In this document: positions 1 through 7,526 of the stretch, one piece after another | How positions within the stretch are numbered: the first letter of the stretch is position 1 | Layout: the number at the start of each line of letters is the position of its first letter | Notes under the pieces: model-generated | Told to the model about the DNA's origin: nothing | The model's database searches: none | The model's input: only the letters and a program-made list of their open reading frames with translations | Source: JAFGPJ01 sp964439135 | GTDB taxonomy: Bacteria > Planctomycetota > Phycisphaerae > Sedimentisphaerales > Anaerobacaceae | Direction: 5' to 3' | NCBI GenBank assembly: GCA_964439135.1 | Contig: CAYTNN010000034.1 | Location: 1-28,021, forward strand | DNA: 28,021 nt | Program-made: the position numbers and the translations under genes

Positions 1-23
1 CACCTTTCATATAAGACTTTGTG

Positions 24-66
24 CCAATTTTGCCCTACCGCAAATTGGCTTTGTTTTTTCAAATAG
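24..66 (+). repeat. 43-bp direct repeat, copy 1: hairpin plus T-tract
   Basis: CCAATTT (24-30) pairs perfectly with AAATTGG (42-48) around an 11-nt loop and is followed by CTTTGTTTTTTC. The same 43-bp unit recurs at 215-257; the last 26 bases (41-66 and 232-257) are identical, and the first 17 differ at five positions. The hairpin followed by six T residues has the form of an intrinsic terminator on the plus strand, though the stem is AT-rich and weak. Confidence 0.6.
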
Positions 67-131
67 CCCCGCCGGAAAACCGCCGGATTTACTCTTTGTT
101 GCCTTTTTACTTTTTACTTTTACCTTTCCCT

Positions 132-162
132 AAAATTGGCTTTGAATTGGCTTTGTTTTTTC
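132..162 (+). repeat. Partial third copy of the T-tract repeat
   Basis: AATTGGCTTTGTTTTTTC (145-162) repeats the 3' half of the 43-bp element. It is immediately preceded by another AATTGGCTTTG (134-144), so the 11-bp core is tandemly duplicated here. The left arm of the hairpin is missing, so this copy is unlikely to terminate transcription. Confidence 0.5.
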
Positions 163-214
163 GTAGCCTCCATATATCTAAATTCCCATAAATCATTGTT
201 ATTACTGACTTAGC

Positions 215-257
215 ACAATTTTACCCTTCGTCAAATTGGCTTTGTTTTTTCAAATAG
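215..257 (+). repeat. 43-bp direct repeat, copy 2: hairpin plus T-tract
   Basis: This is the second copy of the element at 24-66, starting 191 bp downstream. The stem is CAATTT (216-221) with AAATTG (233-238), again followed by CTTTGTTTTTTC. Base changes lie in the loop and at the outermost stem pair, so pairing is largely kept, as expected for a structured element. Confidence 0.6.
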
Positions 258-314
258 ACTCTTAGCCACAAAGAAGCATAATGTATAAGTAAAAAGTTAA
301 AAGGCAAAATTCTC

Positions 315-349
315 CATTCTACATTCTACATTCTACATTCTCAATTCTA
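315..349. repeat. Heptanucleotide tandem array, unit CATTCTA
   Basis: Five consecutive 7-bp units are seen: CATTCTA three times, then CATTCTC and AATTCTA. It lies in gene-free DNA and shares the 7-bp period, but not the unit sequence, with arrays at 499-526, 5727-5754, 17040-17074 and 17116-17143. Confidence 0.8.
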
Positions 350-498
350 CATTTATTATACGATATACGTATTTGTTGTGTATTATACTAAAATCCTGCC
401 GAAAATCAAGCATATTCTAAATAAATCTCCGTGAGACGGCGTCCTTTGTTTGTAGTGCGTGCTGCGTTGCGCGTATTGCATGCTGTGGGAGCAGGGAC

Positions 499-526
499 AA
501 TAATCAATAGTAAATAATCAATAATC
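499..526 (-). repeat. Heptanucleotide tandem array, unit AATAATC
   Basis: Four 7-bp units are seen: AATAATC, AATAGTA, AATAATC, AATAATC. Read on the minus strand the unit is a rotation of ATTGATT, the unit found at 5727-5754 on the plus strand, so the two sites carry the same repeat in opposite orientation. Confidence 0.75.
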
Positions 527-689
527 AATGAAAAGGGGGGTTTGCCGGGAACATAAACATTATCCATCTTTGAAAACGACAAGAGCACAATGGAGAATCG
601 ATCATGCCGCTTAACGGATCACCATTTGGATTAAAGGAAAAACACGGATTTTTTCAACAGCCCCACTGTCCCGAGTTTTCAATTTCTGT

Positions 690-1238
690 CTATTTCTTAT
701 GCTCGTCTATCAGTTTTGATATTCTTTTATCATATTCCGGATTATTAACGTATCCATCATCGTAATACCATAATCCGGTAAGAAGTTCTCTGTCACCATA
801 TTTGAAATATCGATCTGGCTCTTTGTAATCTTCCGGGTAGATCCGCACCCCAAAATGGTCCATACCCCCATGCATCTCCAGCGTCACATAGCCGTCATAA
901 CTTATGAGACAGCCACATTTAAGGTCCCGGATGGCTTGCGGAATCTGTACTCCTTCCGATACACCGAATTCGCCGAGAATTCTCGGCCCACCAGGACGTG
1001 GATTCAGACGATCTTTGGGAACCTGGCTCAGGATTTCTCTGCCTGCATTCAACAACGCCTGATGGTCTGTATTGCACAGCAGTAGCACACGACGGCGTTG
1101 TGCCTGACGTATTCCATGATCCCAAAGAATTTCAAGTACGAAAGTACTCCGGCTCAAAAACAAAAAGTAGTAAACAACCAGACCAAGGAGCATTATGGGG
1201 ACTACAATCCCAAGAGCTATTTTCCATTGCTTCTTCAT
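690..1238 (-). CDS. Membrane-anchored protein of unknown function
   Basis: I do not recognise a named family. The start is taken at the ATG at 1238, seven bases after the Shine-Dalgarno-like GGAAAGGA (1246-1253); this gives 182 residues. An ATG at 1241 or a longer frame from 1283 is possible but fits the ribosome site less well. Residues 2-4 are basic, followed by one hydrophobic segment (about 6-27), so the protein is probably anchored in the inner membrane with the rest outside. The soluble part begins with a conserved-looking stretch (CNTDHQALLNAGREIL), then LKCGCLISYDGYVTLEMHGG with a close Cys pair, and is rich in Tyr, Asp and Gly. It looks like a real gene of a lineage-restricted family. 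It stands alone, with the HzsA-related gene upstream on the same strand about 190 bp away. Confidence 0.6.
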   Translation of the reverse strand: MKKQWKIALGIVVPIMLLGLVVYYFLFLSRSTFVLEILWDHGIRQAQRRRVLLLCNTDHQALLNAGREILSQVPKDRLNPRPGGPRILGEFGVSEGVQIPQAIRDLKCGCLISYDGYVTLEMHGGMDHFGVRIYPEDYKEPDRYFKYGDRELLTGLWYYDDGYVNNPEYDKRISKLIDEHKK

Positions 1239-1428
1239 CATGATATCCTTTCCAATATCCACAGCCACTCTCAAAGCGTACAAGTATAGATAGCATCTAA
1301 TCTATATTATACTACGTCAAGTCTATCTTTACGGGTTTTAATAGGGACGAACCTTATCACTCATTGTGACAGAGACCATCGAGTTGCTTGAAAGCCTATT
1401 ATAGTAGTTACTGCCGAGCCGGCTACCG

Positions 1429-3933
1429 TCAATCAAAGTCGTAAAGCTTCTGGCCATTGTGGATTGCCTTGCGATTGCGTGCCTCGGCCTGTTGACGCAT
1501 TGTATAATTTTTTTGACGCTTTTGATCGATAGTGCATGCCTCGAAGCCCGGCATGTCCGCTCGCGGACGCTGCTGCAACATTTGTCTGCCGGATTCGATA
1601 ATTGCCAATGCTTCGATATACACGGGATGGTTTGTGTCCTCGAAATTGGCTAAGCATGGGCTTAGTCGTGGACGGTCGAAGCTCACTTGCGGCCCCGTAT
1701 TTTGATTGTGAGCGGCCAGCTTTGTGAAAGGCACGCCTGTTAATTCTGTAAGTCGTTTGAGCTGTTTGTTATCGAGCGGACACCGGCCTGCCAGATTATC
1801 CGGATAGGCACAGTCGTAGCGAGGATAATACGTTGCATTGAGATCGATCCAGGTGACGATACGCTCGAATTCGTCACCACTGAGTTTTATGTCATAATGT
1901 CCTTCTCGAATAACTTCGACAAGCTTACTCGCATGAGAACCCCATGAATAAGGCTGCTGGATATCGGATGGCCCGGCGCCAATGGCATTGATATACTTCT
2001 TTCGCCACAACTCGTTATATGAAGCATTAAATGTGATAGTACGGTCGCCTGCCAGGACGAGCTTGCTCTCGACCTCCTGGCTGAAGTCGTGGCAGCTAAC
2101 ACAATGCTTATCGAAAACAGGCTGCACCTCGCTTGCATAGTTGAACAATCGCGGCTCTCCCTTCCAACCACTTAGTTTGCTCGGCTGCCGCTTCAGAGCT
2201 ATCGGTATTTTTTCGCTAAACTGTTTCGGCGTCTGGCGGCGATTCTCATGGCATCCGACACAGCCTGTCACCTCGCCTGACTGGACAATTGTTCCACTTC
2301 GCATGGATTGAACCATCATCTTATTCGCATCGAGAAGCTGGAAAAAGATGAACTTATCAGAAGGCACCTCGAAATAAGCAGAGCCGTCTTCGGCCACCGG
2401 CACTGTGCCGAGAATACGCTTGTTCTCGAAACTATGCCAGTTCAAAGCCGGACAATGCACGCCCTGCCCGCCCCACTCCGCATGTGTCCAGAAACGTTTT
2501 TCAGGCGACTCGACCACACGCAGATACTTAACGGTTCCAGACTGCACACCCTCCATGTGTGTCCCCTCGTAAACGTTTAGAATGTACAAATACCCGTTCT
2601 GATTTTTGAAATCACGCCGTAAGGGTACTGTCATCGTCCTTTGTCTCTCGCCCATCGGCATGGGATCAAAACATCCGGGCTGCTCGACATGCAGCAAAAT
2701 CTCGTTACCAAAAATATCGAGCAGGTAAATTCCCATCTGCTCTCCCTTGCCGGTCATCCGAGAACAGAGAAAATACTTATCGCTCAGCGGATAAGGATCT
2801 TCATACTTTGGATTAACTGCTGTGAATTTATCAAAACCATAGACATCGGGCCCTAGCCCTGCTTCGACCACAAGGTTGACAGCATCCGCAGCCCATGTGC
2901 GGACGACAGGCTTTCTGCCGTCGATGCCCAAACGCCGGTCGATAATAGCAAGCGCTCCCCACGGGCGGTCATGACAGGAGCCAAAAATACACATAACTTT
3001 CTCTGTGCCGGGTATGGCGCGGGCATCGATAACACCACCGGGAGACCACGTATTGTTGCCCCAGTAAACCGACTGGTTCGTGCCGTCCGGATTGATCGTC
3101 CAGAGCCCCTGGGCATCCCCGAAATTGCGATCCACATACTCCCATCGATCGTAGAGTATTCGTCCGTCCGGCATAAGTGAGGCATGGCCCTCATGCAGCG
3201 TGCTTTTTCCAATCTGATGGATGTTGGCTCCGTCGGCATCCATCCGAAAAAGGTTGCCCATAATGTGACGGTTACACATGCAATACTTCGGCTCACGCGT
3301 CGAAGAGAAAACGATGCTGTCATCAGGCAGATACAACGGATCAAAATCTGCCACACCCGGTGCTGAGGTTAGCTGCTTTAGACCCGTACCATCGATATTA
3401 ATCTGATAAATATGGTAATCATCGTTGATATTTTTTCTCATGGAAAAGACTATTTTTCGACCATTAAAATGAACTTCCGGATCGCGCAGAAGACCCTGTG
3501 ACGTTTCGACTAAAGTTGTGATTTCACCGCCTTGAGCAAAATCTATTGTTTTCATCGCTCCACCGCCCCGAAAGCTATTGGTGTTGATCTCTCCGGTCTT
3601 GAAAATTGTGGCGGTGTTGTGATGGTCGCTCTTGTACTGCTGGCGCACCACAAAAAGAATCGGCCGGCTGCTAATCAGCGGATTGGCAATGAGCGCTTCG
3701 CGCCGGAGCGATTCGAACTGAGCCTGATTGCCCCGCCGTTCGATATCGCGCAGTCTGTTTAGATATCCTTCGCCGTTCGGATATTTATCGCCGAAGGTCC
3801 TCGTCAGATCTTCTATCGCCGCAGTCAAAGCCGCGACTTCTTCGGCAGCGACTTCAGCTTTGCCGGCAGCCGGCCGGCCCAACAAAAAAACCGCAAAAAC
3901 AATCGCAAATACGCCTCGAATATCAACCGGCAT
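1429..3933 (-). CDS. HzsA-related secreted di-heme beta-propeller protein
   Basis: The 834-residue product has a signal peptide (about 1-25), TolB/WD40-like blades with repeated 'NxDGTxxxxLT' and 'PDGRILYDR' strings (about 150-410), and two classical haem c sites, CVGCH (558-562) and CVSCH (611-615). Propeller plus two CxxCH sites is the layout of the hydrazine synthase alpha subunit and of the wider 'HzsA-related' family common in planctomycetes. No hzsB, hzsC or other anammox gene is nearby, so hydrazine synthesis is not implied; a periplasmic redox or substrate-binding role is inferred. As I recall, one HzsA haem has a Tyr ligand eight residues after the first Cys; here that position is Arg. 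The ATG at 3933 follows GAGGTGA with four bases between. Function needs cytochrome c maturation, not encoded in the window. The gene is divergent from the rhodanese fusion gene. Confidence 0.85.
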   Translation of the reverse strand: MPVDIRGVFAIVFAVFLLGRPAAGKAEVAAEEVAALTAAIEDLTRTFGDKYPNGEGYLNRLRDIERRGNQAQFESLRREALIANPLISSRPILFVVRQQYKSDHHNTATIFKTGEINTNSFRGGGAMKTIDFAQGGEITTLVETSQGLLRDPEVHFNGRKIVFSMRKNINDDYHIYQINIDGTGLKQLTSAPGVADFDPLYLPDDSIVFSSTREPKYCMCNRHIMGNLFRMDADGANIHQIGKSTLHEGHASLMPDGRILYDRWEYVDRNFGDAQGLWTINPDGTNQSVYWGNNTWSPGGVIDARAIPGTEKVMCIFGSCHDRPWGALAIIDRRLGIDGRKPVVRTWAADAVNLVVEAGLGPDVYGFDKFTAVNPKYEDPYPLSDKYFLCSRMTGKGEQMGIYLLDIFGNEILLHVEQPGCFDPMPMGERQRTMTVPLRRDFKNQNGYLYILNVYEGTHMEGVQSGTVKYLRVVESPEKRFWTHAEWGGQGVHCPALNWHSFENKRILGTVPVAEDGSAYFEVPSDKFIFFQLLDANKMMVQSMRSGTIVQSGEVTGCVGCHENRRQTPKQFSEKIPIALKRQPSKLSGWKGEPRLFNYASEVQPVFDKHCVSCHDFSQEVESKLVLAGDRTITFNASYNELWRKKYINAIGAGPSDIQQPYSWGSHASKLVEVIREGHYDIKLSGDEFERIVTWIDLNATYYPRYDCAYPDNLAGRCPLDNKQLKRLTELTGVPFTKLAAHNQNTGPQVSFDRPRLSPCLANFEDTNHPVYIEALAIIESGRQMLQQRPRADMPGFEACTIDQKRQKNYTMRQQAEARNRKAIHNGQKLYDFD

Positions 3934-4080
3934 CTTTCACCTCAACAGCAGTTCATCAGTATCGTAAGATTCATCTTCTACACAGGATACCAAATCCAAC
4001 CGCAAATTTTAAGTCTTTTTAGCCGACAAATTCGCAGGGTGGGACCTGCCCTGAACAAAATTGAAGGGACAGGTTTACTA

Positions 4081-4109
4081 TTGACTATTGATTCCCGAAT
4101 GAGTAAAAT
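4081..4109 (+). promoter_or_regulatory. Sigma70-type promoter for the rhodanese-GLUG gene
   Basis: TTGACT (4081-4086) and TAAAAT (4104-4109) are separated by exactly 17 bases, each matching its consensus at five of six positions. Expected transcription start is near 4116, giving a short leader that holds the AAGGAG site at 4125-4130. The -35 hexamer is formed inside a two-copy CTATTGA heptad repeat (4078-4091). Confidence 0.7.
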
Positions 4110-4138
4110 AGAAAGGATGTTCTTAAGGAGAAATAGTG

Positions 4139-5617
4139 ATGAAGATAAATCTCAGAACCGTGCTATTGCTGGTCGGCGTATCTTTGATTGTATCCGGTTC
4201 CTACGCTTTGGCCCATACCGATGTTACAGCAGAACAGGCACGAGAACTCATTGATTCTACGGATGATCTGATTGTTATCGATGTCCGGGAACCATCTGAA
4301 TACTCTGATACCGGAGGACACATTCCGGGAGCACTGAACTACCCGTGGTATTCAGGAGTATTTCATGCCCAATATGGCGAACTCCCCATGCATAGTCCGG
4401 TCTTAGTGGTGTGCGGCAGCGGGTCTCGAAGCAATCGGGCCGCCGACTTCCTGGATTCAGAGGGCTTCTCTATGGTCTATGACATGCTAAGAGGCATGAG
4501 GGCCTGGATATGGGAAACCGAGACCGGTGTTGATGCCGATATTAAATACGGCGGCGGTACGGGTGAGCCTGATGGTCCGTACCAGATCGCTACGGCAGAA
4601 GACTTGATACTGCTCGGCGAGACTCCCGAAGATTACGACAAGCACTTCATCCTGACCGCCGATATCGACCTGGATCCGAATCTACCCGGCCGAAAGGTCT
4701 TTGACAGGGCCGTCATAGCGCCGGACATAAACGATGTCGAGCTTGATTTTCAGGGAACTCCATTCACCGGCGTCTTTGACGGCAACGGTTACATGATCTC
4801 ACATCTGACGATTCAGGGGCAGGGCTGCCTGGGGCTGTTTGGCAAACTGGAGTCGGGGGTCAATGTCAAGAACCTGGGTGTCGTGGACGTCAACATAACC
4901 GATTCAGGTTTGTATGTAGGTGGTCTCGTAGGGGAGAACAAAGGTAGTATCTCCGTCTGCTACAGCACCGGTGTGGTAAATGGCGGTAGAAGTGTTGGAG
5001 GCCTTGTGGGCTACAACAGCAACAACGGCGACATCACCAACTGCAGCAGCAACTGCATGGTCAGCGGCTTTGAAAATATTGGCGGATTGCTGGGGCATAA
5101 TTTCAGTGGCCGGGTAACCAGATGTTTCAGCACAGGTTTTGTTACGGGATTTGAAGATGTCGGCGGTCTTGTCGGCGACAATGACGCTCATGTTAATGAT
5201 AGTCTTTGGGATGACAACGACGCCAACATTATTGATAGTTTTTGGGATATGGAGACATCAACTCTGCCTTATAGCGAAGGTGGAACCGGCAAGACCACAG
5301 CCGAGATGCAGACTCTGAGCACATTCCTCGAAGCCGGCTGGGATTTTGTGGGTGAGACAGAGAACGGCACCGAGGATATTTGGAGCATTTGTGAGGGAAC
5401 GAATTATCCGCGTTTTGTCTGGCAAATCGCAGCGGGCGATTTTGTCTGTCCGGATGGCATCACGATAGACGACTTTTCGTTTTTCATGGAGCACTGGCTG
5501 GATGATAACTGTGATTTAAGCAATGGTTATTGTCAAGGTACGGACCTTGATCAGTCCGGCACAGTCGATGTAAACGACCTTGAAATCTTTTTTGAAAACT
5601 GGCCGGCTGAGCGATGA
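4139..5617 (+). CDS. Secreted rhodanese + GLUG repeat + dockerin-like fusion protein
   Basis: The start is the ATG at 4139, eight bases after AAGGAG; a GTG at 4136 is an alternative. The 492-residue product has a signal peptide (about 1-26) and a rhodanese domain (about 27-128) with IDVREPSEY, GHIPGALNYP and the active-site loop VCGSGSRS, whose Cys92 is the predicted sulfur-carrying residue. A middle domain (about 140-255, with ADIDLDP and FTGVFDGNGY) is typical of proteins that carry GLUG repeats; GLUG repeats follow (about 258-350, 'GGLVG.N' three times plus GGLLGHN). The C-terminal EF-hand-like pair (about 437-488, ending DLDQSGTVDVNDLEIFFENW) resembles planctomycete dockerin-type domains. 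Rhodaneses transfer sulfane sulfur; GLUG and dockerin modules serve extracellular adhesion or assembly. The combination suggests a surface-displayed sulfurtransferase or thiol-binding protein. Function is inferred; the domain calls are firm. Confidence 0.85.
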   Translation: MKINLRTVLLLVGVSLIVSGSYALAHTDVTAEQARELIDSTDDLIVIDVREPSEYSDTGGHIPGALNYPWYSGVFHAQYGELPMHSPVLVVCGSGSRSNRAADFLDSEGFSMVYDMLRGMRAWIWETETGVDADIKYGGGTGEPDGPYQIATAEDLILLGETPEDYDKHFILTADIDLDPNLPGRKVFDRAVIAPDINDVELDFQGTPFTGVFDGNGYMISHLTIQGQGCLGLFGKLESGVNVKNLGVVDVNITDSGLYVGGLVGENKGSISVCYSTGVVNGGRSVGGLVGYNSNNGDITNCSSNCMVSGFENIGGLLGHNFSGRVTRCFSTGFVTGFEDVGGLVGDNDAHVNDSLWDDNDANIIDSFWDMETSTLPYSEGGTGKTTAEMQTLSTFLEAGWDFVGETENGTEDIWSICEGTNYPRFVWQIAAGDFVCPDGITIDDFSFFMEHWLDDNCDLSNGYCQGTDLDQSGTVDVNDLEIFFENWPAER

Positions 5618-5680
5618 GTCCGTAATTGATTGCGTAGCAACATTTCGAAAACTGTTTTAACAGACCTGCGCCGACGGTTG

Positions 5681-5731
5681 CTTCTCGAAGGCCAGGACTA
5701 TCCACGGCTGTGGTGGGAAGCCCGCAATTGA
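5681..5731 (+). pseudogene. Remnant of the C-terminal end of a GLUG-type protein
   Basis: Seventeen codons including the stop read LLEGQDYPRLWWEARN then TGA. This is the typical last segment of planctomycete GLUG proteins, and the intact gene just upstream has the matching CEGTNYPRFVWQ at about 418-429. No start codon or GLUG repeat precedes it, so it is probably the decayed tail of a former tandem paralogue. Between it and 5903 lie a heptad array (5727-5754) and a short GC-rich stretch with direct repeats of GTGCTC (5766-5771 and 5787-5794 region); no terminator is clear. Confidence 0.45.
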
Positions 5732-5754
5732 TTATTGATTATTGATTATTGACT
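5727..5754 (+). repeat. Heptanucleotide tandem array, unit ATTGATT
   Basis: Three perfect ATTGATT units are followed by ATTGACT, directly after the GLUG-tail remnant. The unit is the reverse complement, rotated, of the unit at 499-526 and close to the CTATTGA pair at 4078-4091. Confidence 0.8.
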
Positions 5755-5903
5755 ATTTCTCTGAGTGCTCGGCGTTCTCCTTCGACCGTGCTCAGGACGG
5801 CGTCTGCGTCCATCAACGGTTTCATAATATAATACTGATGAATTTTGTTAAATCTAAGGCTTCATGGCCGGTTCGCTATTTTTCACCCTTATAAGCGTGT
5901 ATG

Positions 5904-7520
5904 TCACTCGATTTCCAGAACGACCACGGATTTTGCCGGCAGCTTCACAGTCAGCATATCGTCGCTGGAGCGGAAACCATCGAAGACGGCGGGCTTTACT
6001 GCTTCCGGCTTATCAAAGGTGTTGTGCGCGGTCATATCATCGGCGGTGAGCACCCGGCCGGAGACCTTTGCCGGCTCGACTCCCGGAAGCTTGCAGTCAA
6101 CATCAGCCGGGTTTACGGGATCCAGATTACAAAGGGATATGTGGATTTTCCCGGATTTGTCTTTTGACGCTGAGACGTCGATAGCCGGAACTTTTTCATT
6201 CCCAAACTGATAATCGGCGCAATCCAGATCCATCGGCAGCATCGTCGCATCATGATGGACCTTGTACATCTCGAACACATGATAGGTCGGCGTCAGAATC
6301 ATCTTTTCGCCCTTTGTGAGAATCATCGCCTGCAAAACATTGTTGGTCTGAGCGATATTCGCCATCTTGACACGCCTGGAGTGCTTATTAAAAGCGTTCA
6401 GGAAAATCCCGCACGAAACCGCATCGCGAAGCGTATTCTGCTGGTACAGAAAACCGGGATTGGTACCGGGTTCAGCGTCCCACCACGTGCCCCACTCATC
6501 TACGTATAAATCGATGCGTCCGCGTGGATCGATCTTGTCCATTATCTCGATATTATTTTCCAGCAGCGGGTAAATCGTCAGCGTGTTTTTCATCAGTGCA
6601 AACCATTCCTTATCGTCGAATTTAGTCGCGCTGCCCTTCCGCGTCCAGTTGCCCGACCCTCGGACATAATGATGCAAACTGATTGCGCCCATGTTCCGGC
6701 GAGCCCGCTCCAACACAACGGTGATCCAGTGGTAGTTCTCGCTGCCCGGTCCGCACGCAACTTTGACAATCCGGTTGTCCGAATAGTTACGGACATAGGT
6801 CTGGAAGCGATTGTAGAGATCGGCGTAAAATTCGGGGGTCATGTTCCCTCCACAGCCCCAGTTTTCGTTACCCACGCCGAAGTACTTCACACGCCAGGGC
6901 TTGTCACGGCCGTTGGCCCGGCGAAGATTGGCCATCTCGCTGTCACCGTCAAACGTCATGTACTCGACCCAGTCCTGCATCTCTTCGACTGTCCCGGACC
7001 CGACATTACCCGCGATGTACGCCTCGCATCCGAGCTGTTCGCACAAATCCAGAAATTCATGGGTGCCGAAAGCATTGGTCTCTTTGACCATGCCCCAGTG
7101 CGTATTGATCATCGCAGGCCGGCTTTCTCGCGGGCCGATTCCTTCTTTCCAGTGATACTCGTCGGCGAAGCAGCCGCCCGGCCAGCGCAGCACCGGAATC
7201 TGAATTTTTTTGAGCGCTTCGACCACATCGTTGCGAATACCTCGCGTGTTCGGAATCGAAGAATCCTCGCCGACCCAGAAACCCTCGTAGATACATCTGC
7301 CGAGATGCTCGGAAAAATGACCGTAAATGTCCCTGCTGATTGTCTCCTTGCCCTTGTCGGCATGAATGACCAGCCTGTTAGTGCGAGCTTCTTGTCCCCT
7401 GGCACTTTCTATGGTTGAAGTCGATGCACAACTGGCTATAAACACGATTACAAAAAAGACAAGGATTCTCTCAACAGGCACTTCTACGAAACTTAATTTC
7501 TTAATTTCACTGTGCTTCAT
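5904..7520 (-). CDS. GH51 alpha-L-arabinofuranosidase, lipoprotein
   Basis: The product removes alpha-L-arabinofuranosyl groups from arabinan, arabinoxylan or similar glycans. The family is clear from the TIM-barrel catalytic motifs: GVGNENWG with the predicted acid/base Glu219 and YVDEWGTWW with the predicted nucleophile Glu342. Other GH51 strings are IYGHFSEHLGRCIYEG near the N-terminus, RWPGGCFADEYHW (about 112-124), ISLHHY (about 280-285) and a C-terminal beta-sandwich ending in KLPAKSVVVLEIE. A hydrophobic segment ends in IASC, a lipobox with Cys31, so it is probably a lipid-anchored surface or periplasmic enzyme. Two ATGs lie at 7526 and 7520; the second sits seven bases from AAAGGA and is preferred, giving 538 residues. 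It is transcribed alone, with operator-like palindromes upstream. Activity on arabinose substrates is family knowledge and the exact substrate is unknown. Confidence 0.93.
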   Translation of the reverse strand: MKHSEIKKLSFVEVPVERILVFFVIVFIASCASTSTIESARGQEARTNRLVIHADKGKETISRDIYGHFSEHLGRCIYEGFWVGEDSSIPNTRGIRNDVVEALKKIQIPVLRWPGGCFADEYHWKEGIGPRESRPAMINTHWGMVKETNAFGTHEFLDLCEQLGCEAYIAGNVGSGTVEEMQDWVEYMTFDGDSEMANLRRANGRDKPWRVKYFGVGNENWGCGGNMTPEFYADLYNRFQTYVRNYSDNRIVKVACGPGSENYHWITVVLERARRNMGAISLHHYVRGSGNWTRKGSATKFDDKEWFALMKNTLTIYPLLENNIEIMDKIDPRGRIDLYVDEWGTWWDAEPGTNPGFLYQQNTLRDAVSCGIFLNAFNKHSRRVKMANIAQTNNVLQAMILTKGEKMILTPTYHVFEMYKVHHDATMLPMDLDCADYQFGNEKVPAIDVSASKDKSGKIHISLCNLDPVNPADVDCKLPGVEPAKVSGRVLTADDMTAHNTFDKPEAVKPAVFDGFRSSDDMLTVKLPAKSVVVLEIE

Positions 7521-7526
7521 TTTCAT

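Larger units (their letters stand above)
1..689. other. Gene-free, repeat-rich intergenic region
   Basis: No convincing coding sequence is present. A 60-codon minus-strand open frame at 406-588 runs through a heptad repeat, has no recognisable domain and was not accepted. The region is built from low-complexity and repeated pieces: two copies of a 43-bp hairpin plus T-tract element (24-66 and 215-257), a partial third copy (132-162), CTTTTTA-type heptads at 103-122, a degenerate heptad run at 287-314, and clean heptad arrays at 315-349 and 499-526. The hairpin and T-tract order fits terminators reading rightward, as if a plus-strand gene ends just left of the window. This last point is inference. 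Confidence 0.6.

Noticed and set aside
406..588. 60-codon minus-strand frame
   Set aside because: Runs through a heptad repeat array, has no ribosome site and no family features.
1429..3933. True hydrazine synthase subunit
   Set aside because: No other hydrazine synthase or anammox genes are nearby and the family is widespread in non-anammox planctomycetes.
6669..7418. 249-codon plus-strand open frame
   Set aside because: Fully antisense to the GH51 gene, whose catalytic motifs are intact; no recognisable domain.
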